Assembly (NCBI RefSeq): GCF_008693105.1
Contig: NZ_VXKK01000001.1
Span: 1 to 64,000 of the forward strand
DNA length: 64,000 nucleotides
Source: Corynebacterium flavescens
GTDB lineage: Bacteria; Actinomycetota; Actinomycetes; Mycobacteriales; Mycobacteriaceae
Direction: 5' to 3'
The translations under genes were made by a program, and so were the position numbers. The notes under the pieces are model-generated. The model saw only the letters and a program-made list of their open reading frames with translations. It was not told the DNA's origin and searched no databases. This document shows positions 1 to 10,210 of the stretch, in pieces; within the stretch, counting starts at the first letter, position 1, and every line of letters begins with the position of its first letter.

Positions 1-347
1 TGGCCTAAAACGCGGTATTGGCCGGCTTTCGGGCGTTTATATTCCGTCAGGGAATATAAAACCGGCATTTATACATACTTACCAGTGCAAAGAGCAAAAT
101 CCAGACACACTTCCTGCTCCTTAGCCCGGCGGCGGGATTAATGGGTTCTTCCGGTTTTGGAGTGCGTGGGGGGAGTGGCAAGCAAGAAGCGAGTCCCTTA
201 TCGAAGCTGACGCCGTAACCTCACTGATCGGTGTCGTACCTGCGATGATGCTCACTGCACAGTCATAGTCCTGCTCATTGTTGGTTTCCCCACCGGGGTG
301 TGTTTTGGGGTGCCGGAAGTCGCCGTTAGGCGGTGTTGACCTAACGG
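1..347. other. Left-edge intergenic stretch, no gene seen
   Basis: No open frame here has a ribosome binding site or recognisable product. The only clear structure is the perfect AT-rich hairpin at 36-60. The rest may be the downstream flank of a gene lying left of the window. Confidence 0.5.
36..60. repeat. Perfect 10-bp inverted repeat (hairpin)
   Basis: The arms TTTATATTCC (36-45) and GGAATATAAA (51-60) are exact reverse complements around the loop GTCAG. A short GC-rich outer pair (GCCGG at 21-25 and CCGGC at 62-66) could extend the structure. No run of T longer than three follows, so a terminator is possible but unproven; a protein binding site is equally possible. Confidence 0.5.
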
Positions 348-1352
348 CTAGTGCGTTTGCGGGGGCTGCCAGACTATTGTCCCGCCCTCGCGGGTAAGGC
401 GCCCGCGCCGTGGTGGCGCATTCGGATCATCCTCATTAACCCCGTTGTGATAACTACACAAGGTCACCAGGTTGGCAACGTTAGTCTCCCCGCCGTGCTT
501 CCACGGTGTGAGATGGTGGAACTGCCCTCGCTCTGCCGGGGTGTTACAGCCCGGCCACGCACACGTGGGATGCTCTGCTGCCAGCATCGTGCGCTGCTTG
601 ACCGACGCGAAGCGCTCAAAGCGGTACAAGTCCACCGGCCCGTGTGTACGGCTGATGATCGTGATAAGACCCTCGTTGGCACAGGCACGCTCTACAAGCT
701 GCGCGCCGGTGATAACAGTCCCACTGGTGGTGCGTACTACAACATCATCGCGCTCGCGGCGCAGGATTGTGCCGTAGTCCTCCAACTGGAGGACCGCCAT
801 GGTGGTCACACGAGTACGCCCAGCCGGGGTCGCGCCTGCCTTGCCGAGCATGCGGGCGATAAAACTTGTCCCTGGCCGCTTGTGATCAATGACCCGGAAA
901 GCATCCGCCATATCCAACCCATTACCCGTCACAGTCAAGGTGGCCAGACCGTTGGGATGCTGGCGCAGCATGACACGCTCGGTGTACTGGCGGGGGACAC
1001 GCATCTCGCGCAGCCGGCGCCTGGCTACCGCAGTAACCTGCTCGCTGGGCGTGGCGCATAGCTCTACACGTAGGTTCCATGCGGCTCGTTGTTCTTTGAC
1101 GCGGCGGGTAAAGGATTCGATGTGGCGCAGAGTGCTCAAGGTGTGTCCGTTGCGCCTGGCCGCATTAACGGCTAAGCGTTGCTTGCCCGTATAAGGCGTG
1201 GAGCCGAAGTAGATGGCGTGCAGGCTTATAAGCTCGGCGGCATCCTGCGCGCTGGCCCCCATCTTCTCGAGGTCTGGCGCAGATAGCCCCGAGCACTCGG
1301 CTACGAGGTCAACACCTCGGCTAAGTTGTGCGAAATACTCCTGCAAGCCCAT
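348..1352 (-). CDS. HNH endonuclease domain protein (DUF222/13E12 type)
   Basis: A protein of about 334 residues of the DUF222-plus-HNH family common in actinobacterial accessory DNA. The HNH nuclease module is at residues 264-305. It starts with CAWPGC, continues with the GQFHHLTPWKHGGET stretch that contains the catalytic histidines, and ends with a second zinc-type cysteine and the final histidine in LCSYHNG. The upstream part is alpha-helical, as expected for DUF222. I chose the ATG at 1352 (MGLQEYFAQ); the frame stays open upstream to 1436, but that extension would run into an inverted repeat. No strong Shine-Dalgarno is visible at either start. The family is often linked to mobile DNA, and the genes beside it here are decayed. 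Nuclease activity is inferred from the intact motif. Confidence 0.8.
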   Translation of the reverse strand: MGLQEYFAQLSRGVDLVAECSGLSAPDLEKMGASAQDAAELISLHAIYFGSTPYTGKQRLAVNAARRNGHTLSTLRHIESFTRRVKEQRAAWNLRVELCATPSEQVTAVARRRLREMRVPRQYTERVMLRQHPNGLATLTVTGNGLDMADAFRVIDHKRPGTSFIARMLGKAGATPAGRTRVTTMAVLQLEDYGTILRRERDDVVVRTTSGTVITGAQLVERACANEGLITIISRTHGPVDLYRFERFASVKQRTMLAAEHPTCAWPGCNTPAERGQFHHLTPWKHGGETNVANLVTLCSYHNGVNEDDPNAPPRRGRLTREGGTIVWQPPQTH

Positions 1353-1415
1353 GACCGCCACGCTAAGGCACCGCCACGCGGTACGACAATCCCCAACCCG
1401 CACCCAGTAAGGAAA

Positions 1416-1455
1416 CTGTGGATAACCCACCCGCACCGGACGCAGTTATCCACAG
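1416..1455. promoter_or_regulatory. Inverted pair of DnaA-box sequences
   Basis: TGTGGATAA (1417-1425) and TTATCCACA (1446-1454) both match the DnaA-box consensus exactly and face each other. With flanking bases the arms CTGTGGATAAC and GTTATCCACAG form an 11-bp inverted repeat with 18 bp between. The pair lies 64-103 bp upstream of the chosen HNH gene start, so it may act on its promoter as well as bind DnaA. Confidence 0.55.
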
Positions 1456-1681
1456 ACGGGCCGCCTAGCCAGAACTCGGTAGTGCAATAGCAAGGTCATT
1501 CGGCTTATCCTGAATGATCGGGCTCGGTGCTGACCAACAACACCAATGCACTCTACAACCAGAAGAGCCGGTTTAGCTTTAAGGGGTTAGGTAGAAGCTA
1601 AGGCTGTCGCTAAAGCTATTCTTAGCCTGAGATATTCGGCTCGGAGAACGTGATCTTAGGCAAGATGATGGGCTTCGGCGT

Positions 1682-1939
1682 TTGACCGAGGATGCATCCT
1701 ATGCGCCACGGCGCTGGGTTGCAGACATTATCAAGGCGTATCGGAAGAAGATTCAAGTGCTGCGTGCGGACACTGACGAGCAGAACTTGTATGCAATGCG
1801 CCCTCTTCGGCTGGAGCAACTCAAGGGTAAACGAGCTGGTACTTCATGTATCCGCCTGAATGATCAATTCAGGCTCATCATTAAATTTGAAACGGATGAA
1901 GAAGGCCGGATGGTCATCATCATCGAGATGGCTGATTAG
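1682..1939 (+). CDS. HigB/RelE-family toxin, N-terminus probably damaged
   Basis: The 85-residue frame from TTG 1682 resembles HigB-type host-inhibition toxins (mRNA interferases of the RelE fold). It has the signature LRLEQLKGKRAG, followed by SCIRLNDQFRLIIKFETDEEG. Homologous residues continue upstream in the same frame (GERDLRQDDGLRRL) back to a TGA at 1628-1630, but no ATG, GTG or TTG is available there. The normal start therefore seems lost, and a usable product would begin at TTG 1682 without most of the first beta-strand. The usual C-terminal IVDYH is replaced by MAD. It is followed 22 bp later by a broken antitoxin gene, so the pair is probably no longer a working toxin-antitoxin module. 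Confidence 0.65.
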   Translation: MTEDASYAPRRWVADIIKAYRKKIQVLRADTDEQNLYAMRPLRLEQLKGKRAGTSCIRLNDQFRLIIKFETDEEGRMVIIIEMAD

Positions 1940-1961
1940 CACTGAAAGGAGAGTGGCTTTT

Positions 1962-2944
1962 ATGAGTGCGCAGATTGCTGCTGAAGTGTTCCCCGTTGGG
2001 GAGCACTTGCTGAGGAGCTGGACGCGCGCGGCTGGACTCAGGCCGCCTTTGCGGAGATTCTAGGACGGCCTGCGCAGTTCGTATCTGAAATTATCTCGGG
2101 AAAGAAGGAGATCACTCGTGAGTCTGCCGAGCAGATTTCGGCTGCGCTAGGAACAAGCGCTGAGTTTTGGCTTAATCTCCAAGACTCCTATCTCCTTTGG
2201 AAGCAAGCGCAGGACTCACATACAAGGGAAAGCCTTGACGCCGTTGCGACTCGCGCCAGATAGCGTGAGCTCGCGCTAGTTGTCTTGTTGAGGAAGTGCG
2301 GCTTCAAAAACGTCACAGATGTGGATGGGTAATCGAATGAGGTATGGGATTAAGAGGAGCCAATAGTTAGGTTTGTTGCAAGACGAAGTAACTCGGACGA
2401 GTTGGTGTCAGTGCTTCAGCAGGCTTGGGTCGCGTGTGTCAAAGCCAGTGGGGATACTTTGAAGGTTGCGCCATATTCTCGTGAAAAGCTCCGCGAGTTG
2501 GCCGGATAGCTTTCGCAGCGAGCATGTAGTCCTGAGGAGTTCGCTTCCTTCCAGGCATCTTTCGCGGAAGTCGGAGTGAAGCTAATCTACGTGGAAGCTT
2601 TTCCTAAAGGGAAACTTGATGGCAGCGCAATGATTGTCGGGGAAACTCCATTAATCGGCATCTCCGGCAGAGGGAAGCGACTCGACAAAGCTCTCTTCAC
2701 GATCCTCCACGAGACCGCCCATGTTCTGTTAGGTCATGTCTCGACAGACGGTGTCGTTATTGTTGATGACTTGTCTGAAGCTGGGCAGGACGAGGAGGGT
2801 GATGCTGATCGGCTTGCTGGTGAACTGGCTATTCTAGGACCACTGCCTGCTGTCGTGGAAAACTACCCTGGTTCGCGGCGCGCCCACTGTTCGCCCACTG
2901 TTACTGATCAACTTGAACGATGGACGGCATTCGTCAACGCTTGA
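1962..2944 (+). pseudogene. Broken HigA-type HTH plus ImmA/IrrE peptidase fusion
   Basis: The gene starts at ATG 1962 with MSAQIAAEVFPVGEHL, the usual HigA beginning. One base is missing near 2009, after which the +1 frame continues the family sequence: GWTQAAFAEILGRP, an XRE helix-turn-helix, then ISGKKEITRESAEQ and LGTSAEFWLNLQ. The same frame then carries four stops at 2261, 2330, 2351 and 2507. It remains recognisable to the end, where an ImmA/IrrE metallopeptidase region (2576-2944) keeps the zinc motif HETAH followed by VLLGH. Fusions of this shape, about 320-380 residues long, serve as antitoxins with a peptidase domain. With one frameshift and four stops this is a true relic. A 122-residue C-terminal fragment from GTG 2576 is open but has no ribosome binding site. 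Confidence 0.85.
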
Positions 2945-3004
2945 GCACTGGCGCCGTGCCGTCTCATCGGTGAATTGGCTAGGTGTCTTTTGCTTTGCTC
3001 TTTA

Positions 3005-3557
3005 TTAAGGCCGAACCAAGATCTTGACCTCGGAATTGCGGCCTTCGCCGAGAAGGTGGTTGAGGCCCTTTTCGCTGGCGTCATCCAACGAGATCGTGGA
3101 GGAGACCAAGGGACTGGGATCCAAAGTGCCATCGGCGATGGCGGTGATGACCTCTGCGAAGTCCTCGTTCGTATAAGCCAGCGTTCCCACGAGGCGCTTC
3201 TGTGAGTTCATGATGGTGTTCAGGTCAATGGGCACCTCGCCGTGGCTGCTGGCCACCATGACGATCGTGCCGCCATTGCGGACAGCGGCCACAGCTGCCT
3301 TGAGGGTTATTGCACCCGCGCCGGAGGCCTCGAAGGATACATCGGCCCCGTCGCCGTAAGTATCGCGAGTGTAGGCCGCGAGATCGGTCTCGCGCGGATC
3401 GACGGCATCGGCTCCCAGTTGCGCTGCCAATTTCCGTGGCGCTTCCGCAGATTCCGGCCCGTTCGACGGTGACCTTTACTTGTCCAGTACCGATTTCCGG
3501 TTCTGCTACTTCCTGGATCTCAGCCTTTGAGGGGCCAACAATCTTTAACGCGCGCAT
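3005..3557 (-). pseudogene. Zinc-type alcohol dehydrogenase with internal deletion
   Basis: The 5' end (from 3557) encodes a typical medium-chain dehydrogenase start, MRALKIVGPSKAEIQEV, up to the zinc-site tetrad GICG. At about 3466 it jumps to a different frame that resumes within the Rossmann domain (KLAAQLGADAVDPRE) and continues through GADVSFEASG, GGTIVMVAS and the normal C-terminus (SEVKILVRP). About 180 codons remain of the roughly 345 usual for 2,3-butanediol/sorbitol dehydrogenases. The missing part includes the rest of the catalytic zinc site, the structural zinc loop and the GXGXXG nucleotide motif. The deletion also shifts the frame, so no enzyme can be made. The original substrate cannot be determined. 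Confidence 0.85.
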
Positions 3558-3690
3558 GTGCGCTCCTTCCGTGTTGTTCCTAGGGAGGGTGCCCTATTGA
3601 TCTATCGCACGAAGTTTGCGCAGGAGTGAATAAAGAATCGTCTTGTTTAGATTTCTATAGTTTTATAGATATTTGGACTATGCTTGCCAT

Positions 3691-5265
3691 ATGACGACCG
3701 CAAAAGTGAAATACCAGGCAAATGATGGCCGGATTTTCGACGAGATGATGGCCTCAGATGGAGTCCGCCCCATCTATCGCGAGCTTTTCGACGTCTACGG
3801 AGATCTCTCCGCCGCTGATCTGCAGTCGCGGGTTTCCTACCTCAATGCCCGCTATCTTGATACGGGAGTGACCTTCGATTTTTCCGGGCAAGAGGAGGCA
3901 TTCCCGCTCGACATTGTTCCCCGTCTGATCTCCGCGCAGGAATTCTCCCGCACGGAGGCCGGACTCAAGCAACGGGTGCGTGCCCTAGAGGCTTTCTTGG
4001 CGGATGTTTACGGTTCCGGTCAGGCCTTTAATGATGGTGTTATTCCTCGGGCAGTGGTCACCACTTCATCCCAATTCGTGCGTACCGTGGCTGGATTCAA
4101 GCCCGCGAACGGGGTGCGGATTCACGTGGCCGGAATTGACCTCATTCGGGATGGCGCGGGTCAGCTGCGAGTCCTAGAGGATAATGCCCGCATCCCTTCT
4201 GGGGTGTCCTATGTGCTCACTAACAGGCAGGCGACGGCGGCGGCGCTGCCCGAGGCAGTGGCCAGGTACAACGTCGCTCGGGTAGATGACTATCCAGCAA
4301 GGCTAAGGGCGGCATTAGCCAAGGCTGCGCCCCCGGGAATAGCGGATCCTTTGATCGTGGTGCTTACTCCAGGTGTTCATAACTCAGCCTATTTTGAGCA
4401 CGCCATGCTTGCTCGAACCATGGGCGTGCCGCTGGTGGAGGGCCGCGACCTCGTCGTTCGGCACGGCGTCGCCTATCTGCGGGAGACCACAGGACTCACG
4501 CAGGTGCACGTGATCTATCGCCGCGTGGATGATGATTTCATTGATCCGGTCAAGTTCCGCCCGGATTCGCTGCTGGGTTGTGCTGGCCTGATTTCCGCGC
4601 AAGCCAATGGAAACCTCACCATTGCTAACGCCGTCGGCAATGGCGTCGCGGATGACAAGCTTGTCTATTCCTACGTGCCCGATCTCATTCGCTATTACCT
4701 CGGGGAGGAACCATTGATTCCCAACGTAGATACCTGGCGCTTGGAGGATCCCCAGCACAGGGAGGAAGTGCTCGACCGCATCGAGGAGCTTGTCATCAAG
4801 CCGGTCGACGGTTCGGGAGGCAAAGGAGTCGTCATTGGTCCCAGTTGCTCGAAGGCGGAACTGGCTGCCGCGCGCGAGCACATCATTGCGAATCCGCGTG
4901 GGTGGATCGCGCAGCCGTTGATTCAGCTATCCACCGTTCCGACAATGACGGATGAAGGCTTGGAACCGCGCCACGTGGATCTGCGCCCCTTCATCATCAA
5001 CGATGGCGAGGATATGTGGATTGCGCCCGGAGGTTTGACCAGGGTGGCCCTGGAGAAAGGGCAGATGATTGTTAATTCTTCCCAAGGCGGCGGCTCCAAA
5101 GACACCTGGGTGATTTCACACGATTCCGCCGGCCCCGAATCCGAGGTAGGCCGCAGTCTCCCCGTCCCCAGCCCTGATGCTGAAGGCTTGGAACGGTTGG
5201 GGACCTCAATTCTTGACGCGCGCGATGAGGAGTACCTCGAGCAGCAGCAACAGCAGCAGCAATAG
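3691..5265 (+). CDS. Circularly permuted ATP-grasp protein (DUF404/DUF407)
   Basis: A 524-residue protein of the circularly permuted type 2 ATP-grasp family. Recognisable pieces are VRTVAGFKPANGVRIHVAGIDLIR, the block RVLEDNARIPSGVSYVLTNR, the metal and nucleotide region VIKPVDGSGGKGVVIGP, and DLRPFIINDGEDMWIAPGGLTRVAL. In bacteria this protein is encoded with an alpha-E protein and a transglutaminase-like protein, exactly as here; a role in making or attaching a small peptide is proposed but not settled. I start at ATG 3691. There is no Shine-Dalgarno, but TATGCT at 3679-3684 lies 6 nt upstream, consistent with a leaderless mRNA. The C-terminus ends in seven glutamines from a CAG/CAA repeat, which is not a normal part of the family. 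Confidence 0.88.
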   Translation: MTTAKVKYQANDGRIFDEMMASDGVRPIYRELFDVYGDLSAADLQSRVSYLNARYLDTGVTFDFSGQEEAFPLDIVPRLISAQEFSRTEAGLKQRVRALEAFLADVYGSGQAFNDGVIPRAVVTTSSQFVRTVAGFKPANGVRIHVAGIDLIRDGAGQLRVLEDNARIPSGVSYVLTNRQATAAALPEAVARYNVARVDDYPARLRAALAKAAPPGIADPLIVVLTPGVHNSAYFEHAMLARTMGVPLVEGRDLVVRHGVAYLRETTGLTQVHVIYRRVDDDFIDPVKFRPDSLLGCAGLISAQANGNLTIANAVGNGVADDKLVYSYVPDLIRYYLGEEPLIPNVDTWRLEDPQHREEVLDRIEELVIKPVDGSGGKGVVIGPSCSKAELAAAREHIIANPRGWIAQPLIQLSTVPTMTDEGLEPRHVDLRPFIINDGEDMWIAPGGLTRVALEKGQMIVNSSQGGGSKDTWVISHDSAGPESEVGRSLPVPSPDAEGLERLGTSILDARDEEYLEQQQQQQQ

Positions 5266-5283
5266 AAGCAGCAGAAGCAGTAG
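5241..5283 (+). repeat. CAG/CAA/AAG trinucleotide run across a stop codon
   Basis: Fourteen consecutive triplets are CAG, CAA, AAG or TAG. They encode the terminal polyglutamine of the ATP-grasp protein, pass through its TAG stop and continue in phase into the intergenic spacer. The pattern looks like slipped-strand expansion followed by point changes; a single substitution in the stop would lengthen the protein. Confidence 0.7.
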
Positions 5284-5320
5284 CCCTAACACCCAAAACC
5301 CTACTTAAGGAGGGTTCCTC

Positions 5321-6232
5321 ATGTTGAGCAGAATCGCCGAATCCATGTTCTGGATTGGCCGCTACGTCGAAAGAGCCGATGACCAGGCCCGCGTACTTAC
5401 CGTTAACTTGGAACTGGGGACGGAGGCCGATGTCGTATCCTTCAGCACAGAGCTTTGCCGTGCCATGGGCAACCCGGTGGAATCAGACTCGATTTCTGAA
5501 GACGCTTGGGCGATGCTCGGCATCGATGAGCAATCACCCTATTCAATGGTCACGGCCCTGAGTAACTGTCGCGGCAGCGCTCGCCGAGCCCGCGAGATCC
5601 TGTCGATGTCTACATGGGAGGCGATCAACCGCTCGTATCGCAAGGCAACGTCCGGAAGGTTGGCGCTTATGCGGCCACCGTTGGCCTGCCGTGAGGTGCG
5701 GGATTCCTGTTCGATGATCATTGGTACGCTCGCCGCCACCATGCCGCGTGACCAGGCGTGGCACTTCCTGCAGCTTGGCAGGCTAATAGAGCGCATGGAC
5801 ATGACTGCCAGGATTCTCTATTCCACCATCGTGGCACCGGAGTTTCCCGCGCACCATCACATTGTGCTGCAGGCATGCGGTGCTCAGCAGAACTTCGTTA
5901 TGACCAGAGGCAGGGAGGACACCTTGTCAGCGGCCGTGGACTTCATTCTCCGCGACCCCTTGTCCCCGCGGTCGGTTCTCTATTGCCTCAATGAGGCCCT
6001 CGCTTGCCTCGATGATCTTGTTGTGGACAAGCCGGCCCGCGAGGTCGAGGATGAGGCAATTCGTCAGCTCGGACAGCTACGAGCCCGTATTCAATACGCG
6101 CCTCTGGACGAGAACTTCACACTCCTCGATCACATCACCGTGGATATACAGGAGGCAGGCGCACGAGCAACCGAGGCACTTACTGCGAACTTCTTTGAGG
6201 CGACCCTGTCCTCCCAATGGCACGAGCGTTAG
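5321..6232 (+). CDS. Alpha-E domain protein (DUF403)
   Basis: A 303-residue helical protein opening with MLSRIAESMFWIGRYVERAD, the hallmark of the alpha-E family, and containing a later QLGRLIERMDMTARIL segment with the same helical pattern. Alpha-E proteins are the obligate partners of the circularly permuted ATP-grasp proteins and have no established enzymatic role. AGGAGG lies 7 nt before the ATG, a strong ribosome binding site. It follows the ATP-grasp gene by 55 bp, and 11 bp separate it from the transglutaminase gene, so the three are very likely one transcript. Confidence 0.88.
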   Translation: MLSRIAESMFWIGRYVERADDQARVLTVNLELGTEADVVSFSTELCRAMGNPVESDSISEDAWAMLGIDEQSPYSMVTALSNCRGSARRAREILSMSTWEAINRSYRKATSGRLALMRPPLACREVRDSCSMIIGTLAATMPRDQAWHFLQLGRLIERMDMTARILYSTIVAPEFPAHHHIVLQACGAQQNFVMTRGREDTLSAAVDFILRDPLSPRSVLYCLNEALACLDDLVVDKPAREVEDEAIRQLGQLRARIQYAPLDENFTLLDHITVDIQEAGARATEALTANFFEATLSSQWHER

Positions 6233-6243
6233 GAAAATACATC

Positions 6244-7083
6244 ATGACCACGACTCTTCATATCACCCACACCACGGGCTTCAAGTATTCCTCCAGCGTT
6301 ACCGATTCCTTCAACGAGATCAGGATGAGCCCTCTTTACACGCCTCAGCAGCTCATCCGCGAGCGTGAGGTCACCATCTACCCCAAGCCCTGGTCTTACT
6401 CGTATATTGATTATTGGGGAACTAACGTCACCGCATTCGAGCTGCATGAGCCTCATGAAAAGCTCACGGTCACCGTGGATACATGCGTGGATGTAGATGC
6501 CATTCCCGCACAGAGAACCGAATTGAGTCTTGAGGAAGTTGCTCAGTACTCCGATAGGTGGAACGAGTATCTGCAGCTAAGTCCGGCGGTGGAACCGGGA
6601 GAAGATCTGGCGGACACAGCGCGCGAAATCGCGGCCCGCGGCGGAACCGTCGACGAGATTGCCTTAGCCGTGGGAGAGCTCATCCACGAGGAGATGACCT
6701 ATGAATCCGGCTCGACCGAAGTTACGGCGAAAGCGGAGGATGCATGGGCGAGCAAAAAGGGAGTGTGCCAGGACTATTCACACCTCATGATTGGAGCGTT
6801 GCGCGTCCTTGGAATTCCCGCGCGCTACGTATCCGGATATATTCTGCCCGACAAGGAGGCTCCCGTTGGTAAGAGCGTCATCGGTGAATCCCATGCTTGG
6901 GTGCAGTGGTTCAACGGGGCCTGGTTCAGCTATGACCCGACGAATGCCCTTATTCCGAGCGAATTGCATGTCATGGTGGCGCAAGGCCGCGAATACGCAG
7001 ATGTGGCTCCGTTGCGCGGAATGTTTACTGGCCAAGCCAGCTCCGAGATGTTTGTCACTGTGGAGATGAAGCGGCTTTCCTAG
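6244..7083 (+). CDS. Transglutaminase-like cysteine protease family protein
   Basis: A 279-residue protein with an N-terminal beta domain (LHITHTTGFKYSSSV) and a C-terminal transglutaminase core. The papain-like triad is complete: Cys about 175 in KKGVCQDYSHLMIGALR, His about 217 in GESHAWVQWF, and Asp about 231 in SYDPTNA. Related proteins act as peptidases or amidases rather than cross-linkers. ATG 6244 is preceded by AGGAAA at a good distance; an in-frame TTG/ATG upstream overlaps the alpha-E gene and is less likely. It closes the ATP-grasp/alpha-E/transglutaminase operon and may process whatever the ATP-grasp partner makes. Confidence 0.88.
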   Translation: MTTTLHITHTTGFKYSSSVTDSFNEIRMSPLYTPQQLIREREVTIYPKPWSYSYIDYWGTNVTAFELHEPHEKLTVTVDTCVDVDAIPAQRTELSLEEVAQYSDRWNEYLQLSPAVEPGEDLADTAREIAARGGTVDEIALAVGELIHEEMTYESGSTEVTAKAEDAWASKKGVCQDYSHLMIGALRVLGIPARYVSGYILPDKEAPVGKSVIGESHAWVQWFNGAWFSYDPTNALIPSELHVMVAQGREYADVAPLRGMFTGQASSEMFVTVEMKRLS

Positions 7084-7149
7084 AAGAACCGGGCCGTGCC
7101 CGAGAACTCATGGCGGTGACCTAGAAAGGTATTGCTAGTATTAACCCCC

Positions 7150-7635
7150 ATGAGTCAGAGTGAACAACCGTGGTTGGATGAGGAAGAGCTGGCGTCTTTC
7201 ACCTCCCTCATGGCAGTCACCATCCGCCTGACCAATATCCTTGACGCACAGTTGCGGGATGACGCGGGGTTGAGCTTCTTCGACTACACGGTGCTCTCGC
7301 GTCTCTCGGAGGCGGAGAATCACCAGATGCGCATGCGGGACTTGGCGTTGACCGCCAACGGTTCGCTTTCCCGGTTGAGCCAGGTGGTTAGCCGTTTAGA
7401 AAAGCGGGGGTGGATTACTCGCCGCCAGGATTCCACGGACCGACGCACCACCTTGGCCCAGCTCACTGAGGCTGGATGGGAGAAGGTGGTTGCCACGGCA
7501 CCGGGGCATGCCGCCCAAGCGCGCCGCTCGGTGATGGATGTCTTGAGCAAGGCGCAGATCCGTCAACTAACCCAAATCAATGAGCGCATCATCGCAGCTG
7601 TCGAAGATGACGAGCGCTATGGCGGGCGCTTCTAG
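7150..7635 (+). CDS. MarR-family transcriptional regulator
   Basis: A 161-residue winged-helix protein. Residues 65-105 hold the recognition helix and wing typical of MarR: ANGSLSRLSQVVSRLEKRGW followed by TRRQDSTDRRTTLAQLTEAG. MarR proteins act as dimers and usually repress a neighbouring transport or stress gene when no small phenolic ligand is bound. The start at ATG 7150 is favoured because it lies just downstream of a promoter-like TAGTAT (7135-7140); no Shine-Dalgarno is visible. It sits 66 bp after the transglutaminase gene and converges with the glycosylase gene, leaving only 6 bp between them. Its target is not evident from the sequence. Confidence 0.85.
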   Translation: MSQSEQPWLDEEELASFTSLMAVTIRLTNILDAQLRDDAGLSFFDYTVLSRLSEAENHQMRMRDLALTANGSLSRLSQVVSRLEKRGWITRRQDSTDRRTTLAQLTEAGWEKVVATAPGHAAQARRSVMDVLSKAQIRQLTQINERIIAAVEDDERYGGRF

Positions 7636-7641
7636 AACAGA

Positions 7642-8193
7642 TCAGGCCTTGGGGTAGCCGCGGCGGCCGGATACGGTTCTATCGAAGGGGATCCAAAACC
7701 GCAGCGCCGCATCTTTGTTTTTGGAGATGCCGATGCGGGATCCGCGCACCCATTCGGGTTCGGAGGACCTTTCGCTTAAGGAAACCCCAGCGCCGTTGTC
7801 TGTTAGTTGTGCGCCGAGTGACTTTCCTAGGTTGCCCGGGCCGCGCGCGAGATTGAAAAAGTCGGTGTTGCCACGCCGCAGCTGTGCCTTGTCGACGCCG
7901 GCTATCACCTCACCGCCGCGCAAAAGGCACCCTTGGCCGATGCCCGAAGGGCGGCAGACAATGTTGATATTGCGATGGATCCCATAGGAGGAATAAACGT
8001 AGAGGTGGCCGGAGGGACCAAACATTGCGGCATTGCGGGGAGTAGGACCGCGGAAGGTGTGGGCGGCCTCGTCGTCCGCGCCAAGATAAGCTTCCACTTC
8101 GCTGAGGCGGACGGAGACCCCGTGGAGGGTGATGACGCAACCCAGAAGTTGGGGCGCCACCACATCGGCGGGCGCAGAGAAATCAATCATCAC
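7642..8193 (-). CDS. 3-methyladenine DNA glycosylase (AAG/Mpg family)
   Basis: A 183-residue monofunctional base-excision enzyme that removes alkylated purines. The catalytic glutamate lies in RLSEVEAYLG, and the family core AAHTFRGPTPRNAAMFGPSGHLYVYSSYG, split here only by description, is fully preserved, including the tyrosines that flip the base. RGPGNLGKSLG and a C-terminal RIGISK segment also match. The size agrees with bacterial Mpg proteins, which run about 180-210 residues. It is a single gene between a convergent MarR gene and thiC. Confidence 0.9.
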   Translation of the reverse strand: MMIDFSAPADVVAPQLLGCVITLHGVSVRLSEVEAYLGADDEAAHTFRGPTPRNAAMFGPSGHLYVYSSYGIHRNINIVCRPSGIGQGCLLRGGEVIAGVDKAQLRRGNTDFFNLARGPGNLGKSLGAQLTDNGAGVSLSERSSEPEWVRGSRIGISKNKDAALRFWIPFDRTVSGRRGYPKA

Positions 8194-8285
8194 CCACCAG
8201 AATAGACCGACAAATAACTGTGTCGATCAAGATGAGAAAGCAGAAACAAGAGAGGGAGAACTAAGGAGAGGAGGGGAGAGGCGTC

Positions 8286-10148
<1,863 letters not shown>

Positions 10149-10210
10149 GGACACCTAATCTGTACCACGGGCCGCGAAGGCTGGCAATGCACCCGGGGGT
10201 GGAGGAGTCC

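Noticed and set aside
351-1061. Long open frame on the plus strand opposite the HNH gene
   Set aside because: It is the antisense of the HNH gene, has no ribosome binding site, and no recognisable product.
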